From: Strigamia acuminata
Taxonomy: Eukaryota > Arthropoda > Chilopoda > Geophilomorpha > Linotaeniidae
Length of the DNA stretch: 64,000 nt
Assembly: GCA_949358305.1 (NCBI GenBank)
Contig: OX442324.1
Location: forward strand, 8,715,601 to 8,779,600
Direction: 5' to 3'
Positions 48,924 to 59,200 of the stretch are shown in pieces. Made by a program: the position numbers and the translations under genes. The notes below the pieces were generated by a model. The model was not told the DNA's origin. It did no database searches and saw nothing but the letters and a program-made list of their open reading frames with translations. Position 1 is the stretch's first letter, and each line of letters starts with the position of its first letter.

Positions 48924-49774
48924 ACTGACTCAAGGAATGGTACGTTAAATACTGGAGCACTGCACAAATGCTGACTTCGATTCGGAGCACTGAACTGAAG
49001 CACTTCACACACACTTTCGAGGCGGAAACCTTCAAAGGGAGAGCCGATGCTACAATCAGCTGATAGCTTGTGACAAGTGTCCCCCTAGCGTCCTTTACGA
49101 CCACCTGGGGTCACGGGAATGCTAGGTGGCGCAGGGCTCAGCCTTGTCACAAAATACAAACACAGCAGTGGACGGAATGCCCGAAGAGCTGTGTCGAATC
49201 TAATAAGGTCCCACACCAAAATACCCTTAATTCTAACAAAGGTAAAGACGAAAGAAGGAGAAATAGATGAATCTCTTGCGGTTGCAAGCTCGTACAAATG
49301 AAGGCACGAGACAGCTTTCTCGAAAAGCTGCTAGAAAACGCTATTTCGGATGTAAAATCCGAAATCTTCTCGAATAAATCGAGGCTCTTCACAAAATAAT
49401 CTTCTGAAGATCGGAGACGACCGCCGTTCACCGGGGAACTAAGCGGCGAACAATCTAGTGTTCGGTTCTCGTTGGAACTGCCGCTTCGTGCTAAGCAGTG
49501 TCGAAAATCCAGTTTCGTCGAAAAATCTGCAAAAACAAAAGAAATTTGCCTCAAAATCCGCGAAACCCGCGAGAAAATGGACAAAATTAAACGAATATCG
49601 TTGAAATCGATAGCCCTGGCTATCGGTAACGTCGTGGAAACGTCGGCGACGTCCAGGAAACAAAATGGCGCCGTGTGGATTCGTGAAATCTGAAAATAAA
49701 CAACTTTTCGGCGCACAAATCGTTTTCACGAAATATGGGTCGAAAATTAATCGAGAAATGGTTGTTCTAGCAGA
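48924..49774 (-). other. Leader of element C
   Basis: About 900 bases between the primer-binding region and gag. No gene supported. Confidence 0.55.
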
Positions 49775-49833
49775 CAACCATCCTCTGCTACCAGAGGATG
49801 GTTGCCAGATAAAGCAACCATCCTCTGCTACCA
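49775..49833 (-). other. Duplicated primer-binding site of C with inverted copy
   Basis: The minus strand carries TGGTAGCAGAGGATGGTTG twice (49815-49833 and 49775-49793), each matching the initiator tRNA-Met 3' end. Between them is an inverted partial copy (CAACCATCCTC on the minus strand, 49794-49804) that can form an 11-bp hairpin with either neighbour. Confidence 0.75.
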
Positions 49834-49835
49834 AA

Positions 49836-50433
49836 TGTAGAACAGAGGGGCTCAGATATTGGCGAAATATCGCCGGGAAGCGTGCAAATGGCGTCGCAAA
49901 TGTGCGACGGTTAATTCCGATAACGGAAATGGCGTCGCCGATGTTCGCAAATGAGCGACGAACGATACGCATCCGTATCGTGAAATGCGGCGCCGAAATA
50001 CAATGCAAAGAAGTGTTTTACACTTATACAAACGTGTAAAACGAGTTAAAACAAAATATAATTCTATTTAATCATTGGAAATAAAATAAACTTACATAAT
50101 GGTGTGAAAATTGGCAGGAAAGCTCTAACTGAGATGTCTGCCATCTTGGTTTGGAAATACAATACAACTTGGGCACTCTGGTGCCAGATAACAGTATTAA
50201 AGTTAACAAAAGAATAAATCTTATAGATATAAACAGATATCATACGGAATTACGTATGTGACAGCACATATCATACGGAATTACGTATGTAACAGCATGA
50301 AACCGTTAACAAATGCCGTATTCGACATATATAAGTGATAAAACTCAATTAATACATCGAATTACATCGAGCTAAGAACTAAATAACATGAACGACATTT
50401 GATATTGATAAATAAATGGTCTTTTGACCAACA
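49836..50433 (-). repeat. 5' LTR of element C
   Basis: 598 bp, sense strand TGTTGGTCAAAAGACC ... CTGTTCTACA; the empty-site copy that defines the DNA transposon insertion. Confidence 0.95.
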
Positions 50434-50896
50434 GCAAACCCATTTTGTGGTGCCTAAACATTTGTTTCTGTGTTGCGTGATTTATTGGTTACACAATTTC
50501 CGAGTATGTGTAACAAGTGTGTTGTAAATTAATGTCCCGATCCAGTATTCAACCGATAATGATTTTTATCAATGCTTGTTACGTACCGCGGTTGAATGTT
50601 CTCTTCTTTACAGCACACGTCCCTGATGTCGTCTGCTTGGAAAAGCGATTTGTGTTTTATCGTTTTTTTATTGTTTATTGATTATAAATACCGGTGCTTT
50701 TATTTGTAAAGGACAAATCATTGAAAACACAGCAATGATTTATCCTATATTGTTGGAGAGTGCAAGATAGCCTCTAACTGTGTACTGTCTCTTACTTTCT
50801 CACGAATTAAAGATGGCGCACGCTTGTCGGTTTCGCGCACCGTTTAAATCAGCTTTGGATTTATTTTCGTTTGAAGAATCGCCAGGAATGACTTCA
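50434..50896 (+). repeat. B3 3' LTR, remainder after element C
   Basis: Continues LTR B from GCAAACCC to GACTTCA. It is followed by CAAG and TGGTAGCAGA (50901-50910), a partial primer-binding site, then D sequence. Confidence 0.85.
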
Positions 50897-50910
50897 CAAG
50901 TGGTAGCAGA

Positions 50911-51279
50911 CCGGTAGAGACACTGATAGGTGTGGGTGAAGATAAAGTCTTTAGGACAGAGGGGGAATGCGGAAAGATTAAAAGACGCAAGAAAAGGTGT
51001 AGGAAATCCAAGAATGTTGTTTTAATGAAAACAAAGGATGATGAATATGGTTTGGCCGTTAATGAACCGATATTGGATAATAAAACAACTAAAAATGTTA
51101 CGTTGATGGAAGCGGATGACATGGAATGTGAATTGATGGCTGGTGAGCCGGATTGTATTAGTTATGTCCTGACCGAAGGGGTTGTGAAATTTGAAGAGCT
51201 AAGCGAACGGGACAAACAAACTATAATTGATAAGTTAGGATTCACGTGGGACGAAAAGTTCATTTACCCCAAATATTAG
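50911..51279 (+). CDS. 3' coding remnant of D, unknown C-terminal protein
   Basis: The frame is open through the chimeric junction and ends at TAG 51277-51279. It begins with a basic run (GKIKRRKKRCRK) that may correspond to the GKIKNK at the end of the inverted integrase-like frame, so it probably is the C-terminus of the same protein. The remainder is acidic and ends GFTWDEKFIYPKY. No RT, RNase H or other known domain is seen. About 190 bases later come the polypurine tract and LTR, so D has no room for an RT downstream. Confidence 0.45.
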   Translation, partial: PVETLIGVGEDKVFRTEGECGKIKRRKKRCRKSKNVVLMKTKDDEYGLAVNEPILDNKTTKNVTLMEADDMECELMAGEPDCISYVLTEGVVKFEELSERDKQTIIDKLGFTWDEKFIYPKY

Positions 51280-51452
51280 AGAGGGAATGAGATTGTACTT
51301 TAATTGAACTGGAGTCTTTAACATCAAGTACGTTTTGGTTAGGAGAGAACAACTTGTAACCCTAGATAAATGTATTTTCGGGGCGCGATTGGAATAATGC
51401 GCAGTGATGGGGTTATAGCGTATTCTTCTGTCCGGTTTAGACCATATGCTGC

Positions 51453-51464
51453 TCAGAGGGGGTA
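51453..51464 (+). other. Polypurine tract of D
   Basis: CAGAGGGGGTA directly before the right LTR; it fixes the plus orientation of D. Confidence 0.75.
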
Positions 51465-51845
51465 TGTTGGTATTTGGAGCAGACATATGGTCACAGCCAG
51501 TTAATCTTGCGTGTTTCTATATTGTAAGCGGCTCATGTAGCGCGGTGATCGATTGTTGAGTCGTCTGCTCGAAAGAGCTTATTGTTTAGTCTGTTTTGGT
51601 GTGTTATCACTTGATAATACATGGTTTTATCTTTATTTATGTAAAGGACAAATCGATGATGGTTATCCATTGATTTGTTCTCTTTTGTTATGTATTTGAC
51701 TTGAGGAGAACAAATCTCAAGTCATGACACTTGTTTTTATGATTTGGTCAAATAAAAGGGCTGCCGACGGTTTGTCAGCAATGTCAGCTCATTTTAACTA
51801 TGGCTGCATTTTTCCAACTCACTACACATTTAGTAAATCCCAATA
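51465..51845 (+). repeat. Right (3') LTR of element D
   Basis: 381 bp, followed by the duplicated target GAACA (51846-51850). Confidence 0.9.
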
Positions 51846-52690
51846 GAACAAACGGATTAACAGAAAGATTTAACGCGACATTCGCAAAAATGTTGCAAAG
51901 TTATGTTAATGATGATCACACCGATTGGGACGAGTTCCTGCCATTTGTCCTGTTTTCCTACAACACGGGAGTTCATGAAACAACAGGTTACACACCGCAC
52001 TATCTTCTTCGAGGATATGATGTGGATTTGACAATAGATGTTAACCTAAATCTGCCCCAAAAAGAGTTCACATTACGCACATCAAAATTCATGCAACAGG
52101 CTAGGAAGATTGCAAATGAACGACTTCAAAAGCAGTCAGAGAAAAGTAAGAAAAGATTCGACAAAGATAGAGTCAACAAAGAATTTGAACCAGGTGAATT
52201 GGTTTATTTGAAGACCATAAATAGAAAAGTTGGCCTGTCAGAGAAGCTTTTACCTCAATTTTCCGGCCCCTACGAGATTGTGCGACGAACAGCTCCAAAC
52301 GACTACGAAATTATCAATTCAACAAGAAAGAAAAGTGATATTGTTAACGTAGAAAGGTTGAAACCGTATAAAGCAAGAATTGAAGAAGACATAGATGAAG
52401 CTTTGAAAGAAATGCCAGAAAAGAAAGTGAAATTTGCTGAAAAAGTGAAAAAGATCAGTAAAAAAGGAGAAATTGTAGTTGAAAAACTGGATAAACCAAC
52501 AAAAACAAAGCAAATCAAAGTTAAAGAACGATACATCGATGATAGTGAACAAATTTCCCTCAAATCATTGTTTGAACCGCAAATAGAACTCAAAAACAGT
52601 GAAAACCAGCTTAAAAACCCGCCACTAGATGGCGCACATACACGAACTGAAACCGAGACCAAAAACGAGAAAAATCAACTGTTGTTGTAG
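51846..52690 (+). pseudogene. pol: Pol of gypsy G, 3' part: integrase end and tail
   Basis: Resumes the G integrase at the third catalytic residue (NGLTERFNA), then the GPY/F-type module (SGPYEIVRRTAPNDYEI) and the tail motif DSEQISLKSLFEP shared with E and F. Stop at 52688-52690. It is intact in itself but separated from its 5' part by 44 kb. Confidence 0.95.
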
Positions 52691-52825
52691 GAATGGTTCG
52701 ATTGGATCAAGGATTAAATGGGCAATCCATGATTTCTGCTCAAAAATTACAAAAGGGTAAAATGAGGAAGTGGTTCGAGGGTGGGAGAATGGGAATGTTT
52801 AGGTTAGGTTATGTTAGGTTGTCCC
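52691..52825 (+). other. G 3' untranslated remnant, with TTAGG-like run
   Basis: Short purine-rich stretch, then TTTAGGTTAGGTTATGTTAGG (52799-52819), close to the insect telomeric unit TTAGG. No LTR start is recognised. Confidence 0.4.
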
Positions 52826-53450
52826 GCACGCTTCTGTATTTATATTTATACTTATTTTTAATTTTTATTTGTAAATGAAAATGTGTAATTCTAAAAGTTA
52901 AAATGTATTAAAACAATCCGTCAGAAAAATCAAATGAATTCTTATTTAAAATTGGTTTAATACATTTCAACATTCATTGCATTAAACATTTTAATTAAAT
53001 TAATTTAACCTTTTATCAATTTCATTTTAAATTGTATTTTATTTGAAATAGTTTTCTGCATTTATATTTCTATTTTATTTTTTATTTGTATTTGTAAATG
53101 AAAATGTTTAATGCTATTAATCTTAAAATGTATTAAAACAAGTTTAAATGAGAATTCATTTTTATTTACAAATGTGGCCTAGTTAATAGGCAAGTGTAAT
53201 TCTAAAAGTTAAAATGTATTAAAACATTTCACCAGAAAAAAAAAATCAAATGAATTCTCATTTAAAATAGTTTTAATACATTTCAACATTAATAGCATTT
53301 AACATTTTTATTTACAAATAAAATTTTTATTTAAGAAATTTCATTAAATCAATTTAACTTTTTAACAATTTCTTTTTAAATTGTATTTTATTTTAAATAG
53401 TTTTCTGCATTTATATTTGTACTTATTTTTTATTTGTGTTTGTATATAAA
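52826..53450. repeat. AT-rich tandem and inverted repeats
   Basis: A unit near TTCTGCATTTATATTTGTAC recurs at about 52830, 53050 and 53400. Between them are inverted copies such as AAATGTATTAAAAC with GTTTTAATACATTT (arms about 53085-53140 and 53270-53320). It may be a decayed MITE cluster. No gene. Confidence 0.6.
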
Positions 53451-53585
53451 TGAATCAGAATTTTTTCAGTTGATCAACGACCCTGAATCCTGACGGAGCG
53501 GAAAACCTATGCCCAATTTTCTAATTTTTCAAAATTATTTTTATATAAAAAATGAAAATCTATTTAGATTCGTTCAGTGCTCTGG

Positions 53586-54937
53586 ATGAATAGATACAAA
53601 TCCAAGAAATGCGTAGAGTTTTTAAAAGGAAAAAGAGAAAATGGACATTTATCTAAGGATTTCAAGTTACACATCAAGTTGGAACAACTCTTGGCGAAAT
53701 GCCGAGAATATGATGATTTTGTGAACATCGAGCCTCGGCCGTATTATCTTTACAAAAGTATCTTTGACGGACAAGTGCTTGAGTACATTGTCGAATTTGA
53801 CGAAAGGATTTTTGACATAGAAGACGTGATGAAAGATGCCACTCCAAATATCCGTGCATTGGCAGCAGAAGTTGCAGCCAGCATGAATTCGTGCAAAGTG
53901 AGCGTTATGATGCTATTGAGATATCGGCATTCCCTGAACAAGTCGACTGATCATCATAAATGGTACCAGGCCGATCCGTTCGTGATGCATTCGGACGATG
54001 TTGACCACATTCTGGATTCGGCTGCGAAACAACTGGCCATACAAAATGCCGAATTTGTCGAAACTCATGACTATTTATATTACCTTTGTGTGGACGAGAT
54101 TAAAATTAAGTTTGCTGCTTTACACCAGAAAGGTGGATGGTACAAAGATGTTCCGTCATTTCCGTTGAGTTTGAACAACGATTTGGCGGCCGTCATTTGC
54201 AATAAGAAAGCGATTTTGACTTTTAAAATTGAGTTGCAAAAGTCTTTTGTTTGGGCCGTTCTTGCATGTGTACATCCTACAGCTAATCATCCCGAACATG
54301 TACCAAATTACTTGAAGTATGAGCACGAATTGAACTTGCAAGGTTTTGAATTTCCTTTGTCTTACAGAAACGTAGAAAAATTCCAGTTGCAGAATCCCGA
54401 TATCGAAGTAACTATTTATTTTTGGGACAGCAATCGCGTGCAAAGATACGTGACCGTACACAGAAACAGGAAACATCACGTTGATTTATTCTTCTATGGA
54501 AATAATTGCTATGGACTTGTGAGGAATCTAAAACGTTTGCTCGGTTATTTTCCGTGCCACTACTGCGACAACCAATTCAAGAGCATTGTGGGTAGAGACA
54601 AACACTTGACAGTATTCCACTCCTTTCCTGAAGAAGAAGAATCGTCATATCAGGAACTGGATGAACATCTGCGCAGCAAAAAGGCAGTGGTAAATGTCCA
54701 GAACTCGGATCAAAAAAGTTTTTTGTGGTCCGTATTGGCTGCCTTATATCCGGCGCCCGATAATGTATGCAGAACGGGTTATTACGAACAGTTTATGGAC
54801 AAACTTAATCTCGAAGGGCTAGTTTTTCCCGTGGGTATGAAAGAAGTGCTTACGTTCGAAAGACGGAATAAAAGTTTGAACATTAATGTATTCGAGTTGC
54901 TGCCCACGTCACGGATTGTCCCGATAAAAGTGAATAT
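53586..54937 (+). pseudogene. Family B DNA polymerase gene, 5' part (virus/Polinton type)
   Basis: The open frame starts at ATG 53586 (open a little upstream; an upstream exon is possible). It is the N-terminal region of a large protein-primed-type DNA polymerase found in Polinton/adintovirus-like elements of invertebrates. A module of a KSF[VL]W[AS]VLA segment followed by a zinc finger occurs twice in tandem: 54220-54620 (finger CHYCDNQF ... H ... H) and 54690 onwards, whose finger lies beyond the gypsy insertion. Gypsy F interrupts the gene at 54937; the frame is continuous across it apart from the 4-base duplication. Whether it is a host-captured gene or an old element is unknown. Confidence 0.75.
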
Positions 54938-55430
54938 TGTTACGTGGCTAAATGGGGATTGATTTAGTCCTACGTGACATGAATTCACTCAAGAATGACA
55001 CAGGGTTTTATATGTAAAATGCCTGTTGGCTTTATTGTTCAAAGTCGGACATTTACTAATGTAAATGTTCGGTCATCAGCTCTTATTACATTTGTTCATT
55101 TATTAAACCTAAAACACATAAATGGTTCATTCAAATCAAATAAGGATGATGCTGTTGTTTATTCAATTCAGTTTAGGAAACCTAGTCCTGCCTGACCGTC
55201 AACCGGCTGGCAGTAGTAGGTGAAGGTAACAGTTTGAGACTCAAAAGAGATCTGAGCTCTCTGGCTTAATCAACTCACTAAGTAAACTCCTATTCCCCCT
55301 ATTAACTAAGTTGAACGGTCTGTGCATCTAATTAGGTGCACAGCGCCGTCTAGTGAGAATTCATTGCATTAAATGCCTAAACAGAGCGAGCAGAGCCAGC
55401 CGATACACGGTACGGCTCTACCGCGTAACA
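54938..55430 (-). repeat. 3' LTR of gypsy F
   Basis: 493 bp, sense strand TGTTACGCGGTAGAG ... CCACGTAACA. The polypurine tract AAAGGGGGGGGC (minus strand) is at 55431-55442. Confidence 0.95.
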
Positions 55431-55442
55431 GCCCCCCCCTTT

Positions 55443-56267
55443 AATTTTTTCGGTCTCTCGAAAAACAATGAATTGTTCTAACTAACGCATCTCCTTTCAC
55501 ATTAAAAAAAAATTCAAATCATAAACTCAATTTTACAATTTTGAGAATCTCTTTTCATCATCCTTATTTTTACAAAAATATAATATGATACACTTTTCAA
55601 TGTTTATAAATGTCATAGTCACTTTTTATTACATTTTTACATTGGAAACAATTTTCAAAGTTTAAAATTAAATAAAATTAACACTTTTCATCAATAATAA
55701 CACTTTTTGGTTTTTTGTTTTATATTACTTTTTTTCCCAGTTTTCAATTTTCTATAAAATAAAAAAAAACACACACAAAAAAAAATGTTCAAAGTTCGTG
55801 TTGATTTTACACTTATTCACTTAAAGAAGTTAAAGTTCACTTCACTCTCCTCCTTCCGCTTGATCCTTCTTATCTTCTTCCTTGATCAACTCGAATGGGA
55901 GAATTTCAAAATTTTCACAAAATTATTCCAATTTTCATTCACTATTTCATTTAACATTTCATGTTGCACTTAATTACACTAAATTTAACAATTCTTCAAC
56001 TAATTAGTCACTTGATAATATATGCACACACTAAAATTTCATTTTGAAGATTTAACACAATTATTTAAGCCTAAATTTCCATTTCGCGATGTTATTTTCT
56101 CACAAAATTCGCGATAAATTCGTTTCGTTTTTAAGCTATTTGTTCGCCAAATTCGTTCAAAATCCACTCCTTTCACTTACGGAATCACACACAAATCAAC
56201 TGCTGCTGTTATTAATGCTTTAGGTTTCTTTGAGTCACACAGTAAACCCGGTTCGTCTCAGAAAACC
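55443..56267 (-). other. 3' untranslated region of F, AT-rich
   Basis: About 820 bases between the pol stop and the polypurine tract. No supported gene. Confidence 0.6.
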
Positions 56268-59200
56268 TTAACACAATCCACTGTAGTCACGACGAGCCTG
56301 TTTGCGAAGGCGACGTGACCGGAAACTCTCGATTTCAGGCGGCGACGCGTCATCGACTGCGTCAGCGACACCTGTCGGCGGTTTTCGCAATTGATTTTCT
56401 TTGTTTTTCCGTTCGTCTTCGTTTTGCCATCTTTCCATAATTTCTTTCGGTCCATAGAGCGCTTTTAATCGCTCTTTTTCGCTTGGAATTGGGAAATTTG
56501 ACACTTTTGTTGTATTTTCTTCAGGTTCAAAGAGTGTTTTTAACGAAATTTGGTCGTCATCGCTAATGAATCGTTCTTTAGCGATCGGAATTGGCGAAAT
56601 TGACGTGTTTTCTTCAATTTCTTGTTGTTTTTCACTCTGTGTTGCAGTTTCATCAGCAAATGTGACTTTTTTAGCCGTCAATTCTTCTAATATCTCCGCT
56701 GGAATTTCTTCTCTGGGTTTATACGGTTTTAATCGTTCAATATTAACAATATCTGTTTTCTTTCCCTTTGAGCTTCTAATTTCATAGTCATTTGGCGCGG
56801 TTCTTCTTACTATTTCGTATGGGCCTGAGAACTGTGGTAGGAGTTTTTCACTTAACCCAACTTTTCTATTGGGTGTTTTGAGATATACTAATTCTCCTGG
56901 GTCAAATTCCACATGAACTCGGCCTTGATCGAATCTTTTTCTGCTTTTTTCTCCTTGCCACTCCAACCTTTCATTTGCTATTTTCCTAGCTTCTCTGATG
57001 AATTTTGAGGTTCGCAAGGTAAATTCTTTTTGAGGTAAGTTGAGGTTTACGTCCACGTTCAAATCAACTTCATATCCTTTCAAAAGATAATAAGGTGTAT
57101 ATCCTGTCGTCTCGTGCACACCGGTATTATACGAGAAAAGCAAAAATGGCAAAAAATCATCCCAGTCTCTCTGGTCCTTATCAACATAAATCTGCAACAT
57201 TTTTGCAAACGTCGCATTAAAACGCTCAGTAAGTCCATTGGTCCTTGGATGGTACCCTGAAGTGGTTTTGTGTAGGGCTTTAAACATATTTGATACTTCT
57301 TCCACCATTTTGTTTCTGTATTCTGTGCCTCTATCGCTCAGGATTTCTCTCGGACTGCCTTCCTTCAACATTAACTCATAAAGCAAGGTTCTAGCTGCTT
57401 CCAACGCTGTTGATGCTGGAGCTGCTCTAGCAATCACTGTCCGCGACAAATAATCTGTCATTACGAAAACATACTTGTTGCCCTTTTCGGAGGTTGGAAA
57501 ACTTCCCAGTGTGTCGATTCCAATCCTCTCGAAAGGCTTAGATATCGTAGACCACGGCTGCATTAAACCTTTTGGCGCTGTCGTCATTGATTTCGAGCTC
57601 GCGCAATGTGGACAAGAAAGTACGTAATTTCTAACGTCTTTATATATCCGGGGCCAGAAGAATCTTGTTCTCATTCTCTTCCATGTTTTGTTTAGGCCCA
57701 AGTGAGCACCCGTCAGTCCATCATGCATTTCTTCAAGAACGGCCGTTTTCAAATGCTGTGGAACGTATAACAGATTTACTTCCGTGTCTAGGGAATTCAA
57801 AGAATTTTTCTTCCTAAACAACACGTTATCGAGAAGGACGAACTGCTTTAGAGGACGTCTTCTCTTCTTCGGAAGTTGCTCTACTTGATTCATTGCGGTG
57901 ATCAATTCCAGTAGCTTCTTATCCTTGCGCTGCTCAGCAGGAAGGTCGAGCTGTTCGAGTAAAAGTGAGGGAACTATTTCGTTTTCTTCCTCGCTTAAAT
58001 CTTCTGGAATTCTGCTCAAGGCGTCGGCATCTTTGTGCGCTTTTCCGCTCTTGTAGATCACATCGAAATCAAAATCTACTAGCTGTAGGCTCCATCTAGC
58101 TAGTCTGCCATTGGGGTTTTTGACTGATTTTAGCCATTGGAGTGCCGAATGGTCTGTAATTATCTGGAACTTCTTACCATACAGATAAGGTCGGTACTTT
58201 TCAATTCCAAACAGAATAGCCAGACATTCCCTTTCTGTGGCTGTGTAATTCTGTTCTGCTTGGCTGAGAAGTCTACTGGCATAAGCTATCACATGTTCTT
58301 GTTTGTTTATCTTCTGTTTCAACACTGCTCCAAGACCATATGCGCTCGCGTCAGTCGATACCATGAAGGGTTCTTCAAAATTAGGGTGCGCAAGCACTGG
58401 CACGGTGATAAGGGCGGTCCTTAATGTTTTAAAGGCCTTGTCATGAGGTGGGCCCCAATCAAATTTCTCGTCCTTCTTCGTCAAATTGACTAAGGGCTTG
58501 GATATGTCCGCAAAACCTGGAATGAACTTCCTGTAATACGAACAGAGCCCTATGAATCCTCGAAGAAGTTTGAGGTTAGTAGGAACTGGAAACTTTGCGA
58601 CCGATTCCAAGTTCCTAGGGTCTGGTGATATACCCTCAGAGTCCACGACATGTCCCAAATACTTAATGGTGTTTGTCCCAAATGTGCACTTGCTCAACTT
58701 CACCTTTAAGTTAGATTGTCTTAGCTTGTCGAAAACGTTGTCTAGATCTTTCAAATGCTGATCGAATGTTTTAGAGAAAATGATAAGGTCGTCAATATAC
58801 GCTATACAGACTTTGCCTAGGAGGTTGCCTAAAACTTTGTTCATTAACTTTTGAAAAGCTGCTGGACTATTGCATAATCCCATTCCTAGGACGTTAAACT
58901 CAAAATGTCCGCTTGAAGTGGTAAATGCTGTTTTTTCGCGATCTTGTTCATCTATTTCGACTTGATAATATCCTTGAATAAGGTCCATCATGGAGAAGAA
59001 CTGTGCACCTGCCAGCTGATCTAAAGTGTCATCTATTCTTGGCAATGGGTACACCATTTTCTTTGTTATCGCATTCAAACGTCTCCAGTCGACACAAAAT
59101 CTCCACTTACCATCTCTTTTCTTTATTAGCAATACAGGCGCGCTCCAGGGACTTTCTGATTCCCTTATCACTCCCATATCAAGCAATTTCTTTGTTTCCT

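Larger units (their letters stand above)
41836..50433 (-). mobile_element. Ty1/copia retrotransposon C
   Basis: 598-bp LTRs (41836-43602 with an inner insertion; 49836-50433), target duplication GCAAA (41831-41835, 50434-50438), polypurine tract, duplicated primer-binding site, and gag-pol with two in-frame stops. It is inserted in the B3 3' LTR. A few LTR differences are visible, so it is slightly older than A, E and F. Confidence 0.95.
29076..50896 (+). mobile_element. Ty1/copia retrotransposon B3 (holds elements E and C)
   Basis: Leader, gag, pol and 3' LTR on the plus strand; the 5' LTR is absent. Gypsy E interrupts RNase H at 34159/41505 and copia C interrupts the 3' LTR at 41835/50434. 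After the LTR end (50896) come CAAG and ten bases of a primer-binding site, then D sequence. This is not expected downstream of a 3' LTR and shows a further rearrangement. Confidence 0.8.
7484..51845 (+). mobile_element. Ty1/copia-type element D (composite, 44 kb with nested insertions)
   Basis: Bounded by 381-bp direct LTRs and a 5-bp target duplication GAACA (7479-7483 and 51846-51850). Removing D restores a continuous gypsy integrase frame. The orientation is plus: the primer-binding site follows the left LTR and a polypurine tract precedes the right one. The interior is not a simple element: a D-like coding block is inverted (7885-13935), family B copies lie in both orientations, and only about 550 bp of D's own 3' interior remain (50911-51464). 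Without A, C, E and the fold-back it would still be about 21 kb, too large for ordinary packaging, so DNA-level rearrangement after insertion is likely. Confidence 0.8.
1621..52800 (+). mobile_element. Ty3/gypsy retrotransposon G, interrupted by element D
   Basis: Element G has a 5' LTR end, a tRNA-Ala primer-binding site, gag, and pol in the order protease, RT, RNase H, integrase. The integrase is interrupted at 7483/51846 by copia element D, whose insertion duplicated GAACA. The two pol pieces meet in frame at that duplication. Pol also has a one-base deletion near 5893. No 3' LTR is recognisable after 52690, so the 3' end is lost or too diverged; the right coordinate is approximate. Confidence 0.75.

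Noticed and set aside
49775-49833. tRNA-Met fragments as tRNA genes
   Set aside because: Only the terminal 19 bases are present and they lie exactly at LTR ends, so they are primer-binding sites.
50911-51279. MBD-like domain in the D 3' frame
   Set aside because: A basic run is present but the DVYYF and LRS landmarks are missing.
54995-55195. 66-codon frame present in both F LTRs (also 62146-62346)
   Set aside because: It is repeated simply because LTRs are identical; no evidence of translation or similarity.
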